A DNA stretch of 64,000 nucleotides from Paragordius varius (lineage: Eukaryota; Nematomorpha). The DNA is taken from contig OZ176052.1 of NCBI GenBank assembly GCA_964247055.1, positions 3,658,001 through 3,722,000 on the forward strand, given 5' to 3'. This document shows, one piece after another, positions 46,774 through 61,152 of the stretch (position 1 is its first letter; each line of letters opens with the position of its first letter). The translations under genes were made by a program, and so were the position numbers. The notes under the pieces were generated by a model. It searched no databases and had not been told where the DNA came from. It saw only the letters and a list, made by a program, of their open reading frames with translations.

Positions 46774-49700
46774 TTATCGAACTGCATGTATTTTACAAAA
46801 TGGTAATCCATCTTTGGCGAAAAAACTTTGGCCTTCCAATGGTTTATTGCACACCTAATAATATATATAAATATTTCAAATTATTCAAACTTAATTTAAA
46901 TAGTGTATAAAAATTTAAATATTAACACTTTATTACCTTTTGGGGTAATTTTATAAAAATTATTTATGATATTGGGTCAAATCTTAAAATGTGCATACTA
47001 TGGCCTTTTAGTCACATTATACATATATATTTTTTAAACATTTAAAATCTAAAATATCTTCAACACAAACTTTTAGCTCTCATTATTTTTTTAATTTTTT
47101 TATAGTCAAAATGCAAGTAATATATTATAGTTATAAAATACAATTATTGAAATATGCTTATATTATTTGATGATAATTGATGATTATGATTTATATATTG
47201 GCTGTTTGCTTTAAATGGATTTGAGTGCTATCTAAATTTAGATGCTAAAATCTACAAATCTTAAAAAAGTGTAAACCATTTTGCCTAAGATATGAGTTTT
47301 TAAATTTATTTTAGTCCATCTTTAAAAAATTTAATATATTAAAATTTTTAAGCTTTAGGAATTAACCCAATTAAGTATGCCATATAAAAATATTCAAAAG
47401 GTAATAAAGTGTGTCCGATGTATCTTCCTTAACACACATTATAATACCGATATTTTGTTAACTTACGCTGCATTTAAAGCATTCTGAATGGAAAGATTTA
47501 TTTAGAGCTTCTACCCAACGTTGATTAGCTTGAATAGGTCTATGACATCCATCACATTTTATCGTGAATATATTGTTCCAATCTATATAAATAATTTAAA
47601 ATAAAGTTAATCTTATCACCAGCCAGAAAAATATTACAGTTAAATAATTTAATTGTTGAAATTATACCATTTTCGCAGTACGGTTGACCATTTTCCATGT
47701 AAAAGGTTGAATTACCAAATGGCCGGTGACATTTGGCACAACAAAAGCATTCTGGATGCCATGGTTTATCCAAAGCATTTAAGCAATCCTTTTAACAATT
47801 GAATTTTACAATTAATAAAAATTACTGATTAATCGCATAGACGTCAAGAAATATGCAAAGCTTAAAATTTATAACTTGATTTTAATTTCCTGACACTTCT
47901 AATTAGTAGATTAATTCTAATGTTTGGTTAAAAAGGCAAAATAATTTGATTATAATATGAATTAATGATTATATTATTCCTGCCTAATTTTTGGCAAGCC
48001 GATTTTACCAATATATAATTGTATCCGACATTTTAGATGCATCGTGGAGAAATGGTTAAAATATAAAGTATTATAAATAAAAATTATTACTCCTAAAATG
48101 GCTCTACCACACTTTGTGCAACGCGGTGCAAAATATTGTTCATAACATCGTTCACAATATATTTTGCCCTTTTCTTCGACGAAACCCGTAGTCTGAAGCG
48201 GGGCATGGCAAGAAGGATGAGAACATTCAAAATGGTTTGGGCACCAAGCTTTGTTGAGCGCGCTGATGTATGGACCTCTGTATTATTTAAAATTATAATG
48301 AAACACAACACAATATGGATAATTTAAAATATTATAATAAGTTTTAGAGGTAAAGAAAAAATTCTTTGTGGTTAAAATTACAGCTTGGCCGATACAAAAG
48401 ATTTGTTTAAACATTCAAATTTTCATCTTTTCATGATATATGATGAAAATTTTACTCCTTATTTATCACAGTAATTTATAGTGTTCAGATTCTGTAAAAT
48501 ACTACAAAGGAAAATATATGCCAATTTCCCATTTTAATACTAATTTTCAAGTAATTATATACGAGTTTGACAAAAATATATAGTTTTAGCCAACTATAAT
48601 CAAAATACAAAAAGTTATTTTCAAAAAAGAAAAAAGTGTTACATAAAATAGTAAATACCGTATAAAATTGTGACATTGTTCACATTGAGGCATTTTTACA
48701 CCAGGCACCAGAGTTTCATTGAAAATTCCATGTCCTAAAATACGTGTATTAAATATTTTTATAATAACTGGTCAATGGCAAATTTTATTTATAATGTACA
48801 ATGATAAAGAAGCATTCAATACGCTATTAGACTAACACAAAGGCACTCAAAACGCGGCCCACGGAAGCGGTTTTAAAAATGCCTTTTTCTGACCTTCAAT
48901 TTTAATCTAATTTTTTGATATATGAAGGGTCTAATAGCCATCCAATATTTGTTGGTATTGTATAGTGCACAGGCAAAATTAATTTATTTGGCCCTTCAAA
49001 TATTTGGTGAGCACACCACTTGTCTAAAAATTAAACCAAAATTTGTCCTTTTATCATTCAAACGATCATAATCTCAACATCTTTTTGTAATTCATTATTT
49101 TCCAACTATCAGACATCGACACAAAAATAGAAAAGCAAATATAAAAAAGGTTTAAAAAATTAGGTTCTACCAATCAACAAGGAAGGAAAAAAATTATTTA
49201 ATGTATTCGTATGTATATATTTATGACAAACCTCGTCGCATCATAGATTTATTGGCTTCAGCCGTTCCACCCCCAATTCCAGCATTTGCGGCCCCAATAA
49301 TTCCTGGTTGACTTGTTACGGTATCGTAATTTCGGTCAGAAGTAACTTGAATGGGTATTTGAGTCGAGTTATTACCGTATGATCCTTGTGGAAGGTAGTA
49401 ATTTGTTTGTTGAGGAGGTGATAATTGCCTTACCTGCTGTTGTTGATAAGTGTTGGTTTGGTCAATATTGTTGGAAACAGAGGGAACTATTTTAAATATT
49501 TTGATGTTAAAAATGTAATATATCAAGTTTTGCAAACTGATATATGACACCACTTAATTTAAGAGATTAACGTTGTTTAAATTACAATCCAATAACTTAA
49601 AAAATAAAGCATTCAATACTTGAGAACAAAAAGAGAAACACAACATTAAGAATTTTTATAAGGATATTTTGTTAATAATTGTAAATTATACCTGGTGGTC

Positions 49701-52700
49701 TCCAGTTAGTTCGGACATTAGGATTTGCAGTTTGGTAAGTTTGTTGTTGATAAATGTTTTCAGGCGCCTGTGGGATAGGATTTCTAAAATGTATATTACC
49801 ATGATTATAGCCTCTGTAGATGGCATATTTTAAATATATGTAACAAGTTAGTTTCTCTAAATATATTAAATTAATAAAATAGGTTATATTATTTGGATAT
49901 TATGAAACTTTATCTGATTAATTTGGCGTTCCATAATAAACTGGTAATATAAATTAATTAAAATATTAATGGCAAAATATTATATTTTAAATCTACGATA
50001 AGATTAGGTGGTAAATGGTAAAGACTCCAAAATATTATAACAATTTATGCCATAAGACAGATGCATCTTGATAAATACAAGTCATGAGCCACACGTTTTG
50101 AATACCCAATCATTATAGCGGTTTTAAACATCGATTGTCATCATAATTAAAAGGGGCTAACTTATTTTTTTTAAAAAAAATTCTAAATATGAGACAAATC
50201 TTGGGCGAATTAATAGTGCATAATATACCTAGCACCAATATTTGGTAAGCCTCCCGGATTTCTGAAATTATTGCCCGTAAACGCTGGAGCCGTTGGTATA
50301 CTGTAATTGTTGTTTTGTGGTTGATTATAATTATTTGGTGGTAAAGATTGGTGATTACCACCACTTGCATATATATTTGAAGCATTTTTCGGATTACCGC
50401 TTCCCACCACATTATTGGGTGTTTGATGAGCCCGGGCATGTACATCACAATACAAACGTTGATTTATATTGTAATAACCTGATGTAAGGCAACAATTTTA
50501 TTTACAAAGTTTGTAAAAAATTTATAAGGCCAAAACAATATACAAATAATTTAATTTAAATATGAGTAGTGAGTAACGACGAGAGTTTGTAACATGAACG
50601 GTGTGGAGATTGTCATAAAATAAGGTAAAAATAAAATGTTTAGTGATACTTAAATTTTCGCCCAATTTTTTATTGTTATATAGGTTTTTTTAAACAATGT
50701 GTCTTTGGTGAAAAGAAAAAAGAAAACAAATTATATTTACATTTATATTTTACGGATCAAAATTTTATTTTCTTCCGTTAAATGGGTATAAGTATTTGTT
50801 AAAGAATGGAAAAAAAGTACTATAAGAATTACCATAGAACTTTTGTATTTTCCATTATTTACCAAATATTTATACCCATTTAACAAAAAAAAATTAATTT
50901 TTGATAAATAAAGGATACATGACTGTATATTTATTTACTGTAAATAGCTAAGTTTTTTACAAAGTATCGAAATATAAAATTGATTGATAGAAATCGTTGA
51001 TTAGAAAAATTACAAATTAATTATTTGGAATATGGATAGAATTAGTATAATGATTGCGTTAAGATAATTGTTAAAACTATTACTTATATGCAAATTTATC
51101 AACATATTATCTCATAATTTTTACCTTGATTCTTGAGAGGTGTACCACAGGTGGAGCATTTAAAGCAGTCGGGATGCAAATGCCTATTTTCACCAATCTT
51201 TACAAATACACCCCTATTCATATAAGGAAAAGTAAATATTATTAGCCCGCTTTAAAGATAAAATGCAAAAATTTATTAATCTCACAAGACTTAACTTACT
51301 AGTTATCGTAAATAATTTTTTTAGCGAATTATCATTATATTTTTATTTTTTTTTATATTTTTTGGGTTAAAAACTTAATTATAGGTGTCACGCTTATACT
51401 ATTTTGCATATATATAATGAGGAATTATATTAAACTATTCTCAAATGTTTCCAGAAAGTTAGGTTTTTACTAAAATATATATTTACACTATGGGTCTTCC
51501 ACATTCCCCACATTCTGTTAATTTTGACGGAGAAACTGTTGAACCGGACGCCATTTGATGTTGATAATTAGATGTTCCATCGCCTAGAATTTACGTTTTT
51601 TTATTATACATTTTTTGAAATTAAATAAAAATGTCATATATTTCAAATATTTTGAAGTGTAATAACCTTAATTCAAAATCTGTTTTACAAATTGCATTGG
51701 AATGTAATCTCAAAACTATAATTATTACGAAAACGCGCAGTAGGGGGTAAATGTATAGTTTCATACATAAGATAAATTTAATTTTTTACAAGATATGTTG
51801 TCTCTAAAAGAAAGGGTGATGTTGTTTTGAGTGGATGATTAGATAACATTTTTCCTAAAAAAATTTTTAGTCTGATATTAAAATTAATGATCCTAATATT
51901 TATTATTTTCCATATTAATGTGCAAAAAATTATTTTTACTATAGATATAATTTGGATTCTATTTAATATAATGAAAAAGTACTATTTGAATGATCTGAAA
52001 CATATCCTTCCAACCGTTTAAAACTACCAGATTGTATTGGGGCAGATGGTTTGACTTGAGCTATCATTACAATAAAAAAAAATTGCGAACATTATAAATG
52101 TTTTAAATATATTTTAAAATTTAGTAGCAAAATTTATCCTTATCTTAAAGAGTTATATAAAATGGTTCTATTTACTATAAAAAAATTATCAAAAAATAGA
52201 AAAATCCATACGCTTTTGTTCGTGGATATATTTGTAGACGGCTGATTCATTGATAGGAGATTTTTCGGTCCGATTATTTAGATTTAGGCTAGTTAATTAT
52301 TAAATGTTTTTTATAAATGTTTATATAATATATAAAAAAAATTATTTAGCTCTCTAACGGTTTTGAATATTAAAATTTCCAAATCTTAAATTTATTAGTC
52401 CTTACCCTTTAATAAAAAAGAAAAAAAAGATGTATTTTATTTTATTTATTGCCCCCAAAAAAAGTTTTATTCAGCGCTTTAAACCATTACTTTTGTAATC
52501 CCGTTGTAATGACGACACCCTTGGTTTGTCCCTCGAAAGCATCAATCACATTTTCAGGTGAATACATACCGATTGGGCTATTGTATTGAGAATGGTAAAC
52601 GGCTTTAACACCAACACCACCCCCTTGTGGGCCTGAGGGGTTAATTGTGCCCCCGCCGCCCCCAATATTACCATATCCAAAAGGTTTTGGTGCATTGTTA

Positions 52701-55700
52701 AATATTTGTTGTTTAGCACTTATATTACTGCTTGTTTCTCTGTTCCCTGAACCTACTGGTACTATTCCTCCATTGTGGTGGTATTGTGTTGCTTCAGGTT
52801 GACCATCTCTTTGATAGGACTGATAGATTACATACATACAACAATTTACAAAACATATATTATGGTGTCAACTTTTTGGGTCCATATTTGTATTCAATAA
52901 AAGATTAGAAAATTGAATTAGGTTAAATACGCTAATAAAAATTCAAAGATCATCGTCATACAAGAGAAAGAATAACAAAAATGCACGGCAGACCAATTCA
53001 TTTTTGAAATACAATATTTGAAACGAAAGGCAAAACAACCACAATAATAATAATAAAAATATTTATATGTATTTAAATGGTTGCTGATTTCATAAATTTG
53101 TAGGGCAATTCGCAACACAAGAGTGTATAAAAAAAGGAAATAATTGTTATTTAACATTTTGTAGTTTTCTCCATACACTACTCTGTTGCAAATTGCCCTA
53201 CTTATAGTGTGAAATAAGCAATTATTAAAATGCATACTGTAAATGCCATTTTTTGTTAAAATTTATATCATGATGCTAAAAATCTTGACTGTATTCCTAA
53301 ATTATGTACTTTTTACTGTATATAATATATACAGTAAAATAGAACAGGAATCGGAACCGAGACCACGTGAAACTGGGACCCGGTTCCAACCGTCCAGAAA
53401 CCATCTTGTTTTCGGCTCAATTTTTCGCGAACCCGTTTAAAGCCTTTATAAAAGCATATCTGATAGAATAAAATGTATAAAAATATATTTAAGAAAAAAT
53501 ACCAAGAGCATAGAATAAAATTACTGAGCATTTGAAAAAACCATTAATCACTCAAAAATTTTCACCAATATATTGTTCCCCCGAAAAATTTAACATGCCT
53601 AATGTGTACTTTTTTCCCGTGTTTTGTTCCTTTTAAAAAAATAATCTTATTAGGAAATATTTTTTAAATATAATGTAGAAGTAAGTATACATTGATCGAA
53701 AGTAATTAATTATTGCCAAATATACAACAAAGGGCAGTATTATTGGCTAATAATAAAATTTGAAAAAAATAACTGTAAGCCAATAATACTGCCCTTTGTT
53801 GTATTTACTGTTTGGCAATTATAAATAACTTTCTAGCAATGTATACTTAATACTGTAAGCCAGTGTTTTGTCATTTATACTTGAAAATTATCACAGCAGT
53901 ATGGTTAAAAAGTTGCTTAATATATGGCGGTTAATTGTTAAAATTTTAAACTATATTTAAATTTTTATTCGGGGACTTGATCTTAAAATATTATGGCAAC
54001 TTCCGGAATATAGTTAAATTAAAATAGCTGAAATTAAGCTTGGTAAATAATCCGATTACCCTTGGCGAAAGGTAATAATATCATTTAATACATCGATTTC
54101 TAAATTTCAATAAAATAATACACAATATTTGATTTTGTGATCATTATTTATGTAATGAGGAAATACATGGTCGTGTTGCAGAGAATGTTTAACAAATGGT
54201 TGTGAATTAGTATTACCATACGTTACAGTTTGTGCCGGCTTCCAAATCCGAGCTCCACCTCTGCAAAGACAAATATAAAAAAACACTATATTAGAAAAAA
54301 ATATTTTTCTAGACCTAAATCTGTGGTTAAAATGTAATTAATTATTTTGTATTTAGTTTAAATATATTTTCAAAAATTTAGGGCAAAACGTGGTTAAGTG
54401 TTATGAGAAACTTATAATTAAACTCTGTAATCCTTTGTAGTAAATATGATATTTTATATATTATTGATAAAAACTGTAATTAGTTTAAATTTCAAAGAAG
54501 CGTATTGTGCCATTTATTTACCCCTACAATCAAGGTCAGTAATAGGGGAACACTCTGCAAATTAATTTGTTAATTATTCTAAAACCAACACTAGAATATA
54601 CCCCTATTTTAATTAATGTGACTTCTTATTATACAGAACCACAATGTTTTACTTTAGCTTAATATTATAATTAACACATTGATTCAAATTGGGGAATCTA
54701 AATACAGCAGACAATATTTTAGTTGATATTTTTAAAAAACTACTTAAAGAAACGGTCTCACTTCAAATTATGTTTCTAAGCTAATATAAATTTTATAAAT
54801 TTACCAATATACCTAATTAAAATTTTTGGAAATAAAGTTTCGCATCAAAGTACTTGGACGCCATTTTTATTTAACAACATTTTCGCAAAATTTCCTTTGT
54901 ATTTATTTCTAAGCCAAAAATTTAGCTTACTTTTTTAATAAAATCACATTCATTAATGTAAAAAGAAAAAATAGTATATTTGCATTATTTTTATATTTAG
55001 TTTAAGCACACATGTCATGTTTAAATTTTTACCTTTTTATTGTTATATAGGTGCAAACTTTTGTCATGGCTTCAATTTATTCCATATTTTTTGAATTAAT
55101 TTTAATTGGTCTGGGGTATCTAATTACCCCAATTAAAATCAAAGCACTGAAATAAATGTCAAGTATCCAATTGTTAAAAAAAATAATATTTTTAAAAATA
55201 TTAATATTAAACCAAAATTTATAAGTCGTCAATATAAGTACAAATACTAAATTTTTTTTAAATATAAATTGTTAAAATTTAATAACATATTTATTAAAGT
55301 AATTAAATTAATTATGAAAAATGTAATTGTTTAATTCAAAAATTGTGTAAAATACTTGACAATAAGACTTGCGCTAATCATTAAGGATTGTCTTTATATA
55401 CGATTATAATGGAAAAAATGGACTACGGAATATGCGATAATTAAATGTTTGTTAACAGTATTTTACACAGTTACTAATATTTTAAATAATAATGATAATA
55501 AAAAATTAAAAATACTATGAAAATAGCGAGTTAGGAGGCGAAAAGGTTAAAAATCTTAAACTTATCTTTTTCTTAGAAGATATATTTTTTGAGATAAGAA
55601 AAGCGACACCGATGATGCATTTGAGAACTACTAATTATAAAAAGAGAATTCATAATATTTTGATAAAACCATAAAAATTAATTAGTGAACGGGTTCAGGA

Positions 55701-58700
55701 ATTATATTTTAAATATCTTTTACGTTATCTCATATAATATGATAAAAAAGTATAAAAATATGATGTATTATTTACAATGCAGGTATATAATATTTATTTT
55801 GTTTTAAAATTAAAACTCAAAAAAAGTAAAATGCTTTAATTAAATAATCAATCCACCTTTGTATAGTGAGTTCAAGATCATTCCTAGCAGCTATGATAGA
55901 GTCTTGTGCCTGTTTATGTGATAAAATGTCTGCATTTTTGCCTGCGATTTTGCAAACCTGATCACCGGCATATAGGCCAACCTTTTCTGCGATCGAACCT
56001 TCAATTACCTATCATAAAATATAGTAGATTTAGTATTTATTGTTTTAATACATGTATATGTGTAAATATATTAATTTGCAACTATCATATGTAACTTAGT
56101 TCTTAAAAATATTTTATAATGTAAGATTATTGTATAAATTAATTTATTGTATGCAAGGAAATGTAAAAAAATTAATTGTTTAGGTAATGTAAATGTTTAA
56201 AGGATTAAAAGCCAATAGAACAGATCAACTTCTTACAACAATTTGAAGACCGACTATATTGATGGAAACATGGTACTATAAAAATCATAAAAAAACATTA
56301 TTTACATCCGTACAAGATTAAAAATCAAGCGATCGGATGTCACAGTTAATGTATAGATTGTTTTACATCAGAGATGTCCAGCACGCGGCCCTTCGAGACC
56401 TATATGTGAGGCCCGCCAAAAATTTAAAAATTCATAATTTGCAAATTGCACTCACAAAATCTTAGAACAACTGTTAAAAAAATTTTTCTACATAAGTCTA
56501 TCCAATTAGCAACAACTATTAAAAAAATGTAATATTGCGTTGGCATTTTGCAGTCTTATGCTTTTCAAATCTAATAAATTATTTATATTATAAATATGGT
56601 ATTTTACGGCACAAATGCGGCCGTCGAAGCCATTTGTTTCGGATCGCCCTGTTTCGCAGGTTTATTCAATTGCTATACGAATTTTGTTTTCGGGTAAATT
56701 CAACACAAAAATTTATAAAATTTACTTTTGCGCAAATACTATTAATTTTTGATAATTATATATTTTTAAAGCAAAATTAATATTTTGTTTGGAATTGTGG
56801 TCGAAAGCTAACTTTTATCGGTCATTTGAAATTATAAATAATTCTTGCACCTTTCTAAAATTAAGCTACACCAAATATATGTTTAAATTTTTAATTTTTC
56901 AAAAAATGCGCTAAAAATGATAATTGGGAAATGATTACTAATTAACAAAGTACACAAATATATAGTATGACTCAGAGGTAGGGGCATTTACTCTATAATT
57001 GATAATGTCAAATCATTATTTTAGTACAGTTGTATCATTGCTTATTAATATATTTTTTAATTAAAGATGGCACGCACCTATTGTTTCTTTAGATTAGGTT
57101 AGTCATTATATAATACTAATAATTTCAATGAATCATACATAATTAAGTAAAACGGACAAAATCATCGATGAAAATTATTTTATTAGACTTATATCACGAT
57201 TAGTGTTGGGGTTCGGTTAAAATGCATTCCTGACCGTGACCAGATTTATGAAACATATGTTTACCAGGTCATATAAATTAATATCATATGATGGTGTAAA
57301 TTCTAAAAGTAAAAAAATAAAAATTAAAAAATTTCAATTTTTTGTCATACAATTATAATACTATAGCATATATTTTTATTTGTGGTATATATTATCCGGT
57401 TTTAACAGGAATAGATGCATAATCAGTGGCCGGTTATTTTTGACGGATCAAAAGTCAACTATTGATTCAAATAAAGACAAATATGGTTTAAAAATTATGC
57501 TACAAATTCAAAACTATTATATCCGGTTTCATGCATATCTCGAAACAACGATTTTCGATAGTATTTTAGAATAGATTAATATAAAGTACCCCTCTGCCCC
57601 TCATGGGTTTTGAAGAAGAGCATCTTGTTTAGCTGATACTGATCATCATACACTTTTTTGATTGTTACATAAAACCCTAAAATTTATGTTACGATTGTTT
57701 TTGAGATACCTACAAAGTTACTAGTTTGTAGGTGTTTTAAAATCCTTATTTAAAGCCAAAAATAAAATTAGTATTTTATTGTACAATTTTAAATAGTTTA
57801 TATTTATACTATTCAATATAATACACACTAATTTTATCAAAAAAAGAGTCATGATGAGGCGAGCCTTGTATCATTCACAATCGGAGACATTATGTAGGGC
57901 CAATTTATTAAGGTTACCTAAAGGTTAATAAGAATAGTAAAAAATGCCCCAAGATATAAATAACAGGGACAAAAAAGACAATAGTAAGCGTTTCAGCCGG
58001 GTTTAAATCACTAAATCGATCGGCTATATACGATGCGGTGTAAAATTTAAAATATCGGCAGGTTTAGAACCTTAAATTACCTAATATAAGACACAATCAT
58101 AATGTGTCAAATACTGGGTTAAAAATGTAATATTGAAGTTTTGGTATTTTCGAGTTCAGAAACTGATTAACTGGAATCCAAACTTCGAGAGTCACGCACA
58201 TTAATACTATGTTCAAAAAAGTTTTTAATCATTGATTTTATTAATATATGAAGTTTTAATTTGAAATTTATCCATGCAAATATAATAAAAACAAAATTTT
58301 TATTATTTTGTTTTTAAAATAAATCGATATAAACCTAATAGAAAAATATAATATGTTGACAGATTAACGGTGAGAGATTTAAATATTAATTTAGTCTTAT
58401 TATCCAGAATTCTCTCATTGACCTATATATTTTCAAAAACACATATGATTAAATTATTCGATTCAAAATGTATAAAAAATTGCCTTGACAGTAAAATAAA
58501 TTACAAAAAAGCTTTGTCATTAAAATTATAATTTATTTTTTATTTTTTGTAACTTAACAAGTTAAATTATATTTTTTATATCACAAATAAAAAAGGTGTT
58601 AATGCAAATTCAATATTGATTACATAAAAATGTATGGTCATTAATATTTTTACTAATGACATTTATATTATATAAAATATTTTATAAAAAAACTGATTTT

Positions 58701-59511
58701 CATTAAAATTATTGGAGTTAAAACTGTTTTGGTAATAACGGGACCATTACCTCTTACAAAAGTTTTGTATAAATTTTAAACTAAACGGTCTTTTAATAAT
58801 GATTAACTAATTTTTATACGATATTTTAAATAAAAATTGAACAAAATACCGCATATATTTTTTGGCGTTTTATTCGCTGAAAATCAAACTGAAATAAACA
58901 CATCATTTGACCGAAAAACGATTTTGCAAAAAATATATAGAAAAACCGTTTTTTTTAACAATTACTCACCGGAAAACAAATACATGTGACCCCCGATTCC
59001 TTTTTGATATCTTTTAAATTATTCTCTTCATAATATGTAATATTAAAATCATCATTTGCAACACATTCACAAATAATTTTATTAATTTATGTTTAAATGT
59101 TCTAAGTCAAGTTTTAAACTTAACAGCTCCAAATGCATACGAATCCTCAAATTTTTTTTGGATTTTGAAAACTATTTGGTTTATTATCTAGGTATATATA
59201 ATATATTTTAAAAACTAAATCAAGCCAAAGCTTGACAGGTGTATTTATAATTATAAGCGCATATGAATTTAGGCTATAAGAAAATTGAATTAACCGTCAA
59301 ATTTGTCGACAAAGTTTATATTTATAATTTAAACGGTTTTTATATAATAATCTAACTTAGATGTTTTGTTGTTAATAGTGTTCGAAAAAAATGATAAAAC
59401 CTTTTGTATGGATAGCGGAATCGAAAAATCACTTCCACCCTGAAGCCGGAATCCCCATGGGACCGAATCAGCGTTTCGAATCATTCGAATAGTCAATATT
59501 TCTCCCGACAT
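46774..59511 (-). CDS. Zasp52: Zasp52-like PDZ and LIM domain (Alp/Enigma family) Z-disc protein, fifteen exons
   Basis: Exons: 59511-59401, 56008-55857, 54260-54167, 52819-52519, 52060-51983, 51583-51487, 51213-51125, 50478-50229, 49783-49692, 49486-49232, 48734-48659, 48277-48091, 47788-47668, 47582-47467, 46854-46774; 699 residues. Alp/Enigma proteins bind alpha-actinin through the PDZ domain and organise Z-discs and integrin junctions. PDZ residues 1-88 contain VPWGFRLQGGSDFSIPLSIQ. A ZM-like motif (AVYHSQYNSPIGMYSPENVI) lies near residues 192-219, and a SGSFKRL segment follows. LIM1 is near 270-325 (CGECGRPI, HPDCFKCSTCG, YCDVHAR). A Gln/Asn/Pro-rich linker leads to LIM2-LIM4 (about 524-698), including CPNHFECSH, HPECFCCAKC, HSECFKCS and FCKIHAV. 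One PDZ plus four LIMs is the Zasp52 layout. All fourteen junctions keep phase. Reading through the exon-4 donor at 52518 gives a short PDZ-ZM isoform ending at 52487. Upstream untranslated exons were not found. Confidence 0.92.
46926..47413 (+). mobile_element. piggyBac-like MITE family C in the last Zasp intron
   Basis: CACTTTATTACCTTTTGGGG at the left after TTAA (46922-46925), and AAAAGGTAATAAAGTG at the right, a good inverted repeat. The right-hand TTAA is no longer intact. Confidence 0.75.
48838..49020. mobile_element. hAT-type MITE in a Zasp intron
   Basis: GGCACTCAAAACGCGGCCCA at the left and GGCCCTTC ... GGTGAGCACACCACTTG at the right, the typical inverted ends of hAT-type MITEs. Similar to 26398-26571. 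Confidence 0.55.
52487..52518 (-). CDS. Alternative 3' end of Zasp exon 4 (short isoform)
   Basis: If the GT at 52518-52517 is not used, the frame continues GVVITTGLQK and stops at 52487. That would give a PDZ plus ZM protein of about 229 residues without LIM domains, like the short Zasp/ALP isoforms known elsewhere. A second possible donor just before the stop (52490) is out of phase with the next exon. Confidence 0.4.
53340..53440. repeat. GC-richer repeat fragment (GGAACC-rich)
   Basis: CGGAACCGAGACC ... GGACCCGGTTCC-like palindromic motifs also appear near 19725 (GAACCGGTACCGGTTC) and 24090 (GGAACCAAACGGTTCC). Probably ends of old hAT-type elements; no borders could be set. Confidence 0.35.
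53682..53849. mobile_element. Hairpin MITE (168-bp palindrome)
   Basis: TAAGTATACATTG at the left is mirrored by CAATGTATACTTA at the right. An inner core (ACAACAAAGGGCAGTATTAT with its exact reverse complement) gives arms of about 70 bp around a short loop. Lies in a Zasp intron. Confidence 0.8.
54675..55149 (-). mobile_element. piggyBac-like MITE family E, copy 2
   Basis: TTAA (54671-54674) then CACATTGATTCAAATTGGGG at the left; CTGGGGTATCTAATTACCCC and an eroded end at the right. GAAACGGTC and GGACGCCATTTTTAT match copy 1 (10871-11426) in inverse orientation. Confidence 0.7.
56368..56660. mobile_element. hAT-type MITE remnant
   Basis: CAGAGATGTCCAGCACGCGG at the left has the usual hAT-MITE look (GCGGCCC follows); the right end near 56640-56660 is uncertain. 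Confidence 0.4.
56661..59400. other. Zasp intron 1, remainder
   Basis: No exon or RNA gene seen. Near 57207 GTGTTGGGGTTCGGTT followed by CCTGACCGTGACC vaguely resembles the left end of the hAT element at 19787; no borders. Confidence 0.4.
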
Positions 59512-60651
59512 TACAATCAAGATTAAATATTTTTTTATTTTGAGTACTTTTCTTATTCCAGGTTTAATAATTAATGAATTTGAAAAGATGTAGCAATTGC
59601 AATAATATTTTAGGCGTAAATATGGGGTATTTTAATATCTTTGCCACACTTGATAGAAAACTTTAAGGTCTTTTTTGGTTCGTTTATTTTTCTAAGAAAT
59701 GGAGAAACTTTGTTGAATTAAATATAGTTTTTGTTCTCGTTTTTTTTTCGTATTTTATCATTTAATTGTTTCTTTATGAACACGTACAAAAGAAATAATC
59801 ACTATTGTGTTACTTGTAAAAAAAACATATCGTGAAATGCGGTTTAGAGAAGTTAGCTTTTATGTTTAAAGTTGTTGAATGAAATACCCAAATTTTTATA
59901 AGGTAAGTTATTATAAGAGAAAAATATTTTTCAACGCGATTTAAATAACTGTTTAAGGAATATGAGATATGGAAATGAGGGGGAAGAGTATTGATATAGA
60001 TAAGCGGTATATTCACAATGTAAAATAGATAAAATTATTTTTTATACCACAATATTTCAGAGTTTTGAATGAGAAAAATTAATAATATTTTTTAATAATA
60101 ATTTTGAGTAGTAATGATATAAAACAAATTTAGAGAATAAATGATGGATATAATAAAAATGCCTGGCGAATATATACTGGCACTTGCCAAAATCATATTG
60201 AAATGAATGTTTTTCTCGATTACATATAGGAAAAACTATTTCATCTTCAAAATTAAATATATACAAATATTTTTTTTTCGAAAAATAAATCTGTGTTCGG
60301 AATGCTGCCTGCCTCTATTATAAATATAATAAAATATATAAACAAAATTATAAATTTAACATAAATAAATATGTGTTATTATCGATTGTTATAATCGATT
60401 TTTGCGGATATTCTCCCTTGTTCGAATCATGTAAAATATTTTACATGTTCTAACGATCTCAATACGTGTAGGGTTGAATGTTTAAGAATTCGATATGGAA
60501 TTGATTCAATGTTTTCAATAACGAACCAAAATATTCTTATACCTCTAAAATCATATGTTGGCAAAGGTGAAAAAATTTATATCATCCTAAATATGTTAAA
60601 AAATTAAAAATAATAATAATTGGAAATGTTTTTGCGATGTTTTAGGGAAGA
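59512..60651. other. 5' flank of the Zasp coding region
   Basis: AT-rich with short chance frames on the minus strand. Untranslated exons and the promoter are expected here or further right but cannot be recognised. Confidence 0.4.
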
Positions 60652-60655
60652 TTAA

Positions 60656-61152
60656 CACTTTATTACCCTTTAGGGTTGTTTTATATCCCAGATCGATTTA
60701 AAATTTGAATATCTTAAAAAGTATTTAAGGTAACCGAATATAAAAATATGCTTTTAGTCTTTTAGGGGCATTATGCGATTCTTTTAAAAAAAATGTTAAA
60801 TTGCAATATCCTCATCTCAAACTTTTTTGCCGCTATTTTTCATATGATTTTATTAAATCAACAGGCAAATAAATTATTATTATGGTTAAAAATGTAAATA
60901 ATTAACTTTAAGCTTTAAGGCTACATTTTACAGGCAAAAACTTGATATATTTTGATTTTAATATCAGCTGTTCGTTTCAATCTTTTGGAGAGGTGCCAAT
61001 TTTATTTAGAAGTCAAAAAACTGTAAAAAATATAAGCTTGCTAAATTTAAACTAATATAACTTTCAAAACAGTAGTTTATCTATAAAATTTAACTCTGTA
61101 TAACTACCCCAAAATGTAAACTAGGGCAAAAAAGTTAAAAAGTAATGAAGTG
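60656..61152 (+). mobile_element. piggyBac-like MITE family C, most complete copy
   Basis: CACTTTATTACCCTTTAGGG at the left and AAAGTAATGAAGTG at the right, with intact TTAA on both sides (60652-60655, 61153-61156). About 500 bp, non-coding. It serves as a reference for the other copies. Confidence 0.8.

Noticed and set aside
52918-53235. 105-codon minus-strand frame with membrane-like segments
   Set aside because: No homology, no splice or promoter support, and it lies in a Zasp intron; a chance frame in AT-rich DNA is more likely.
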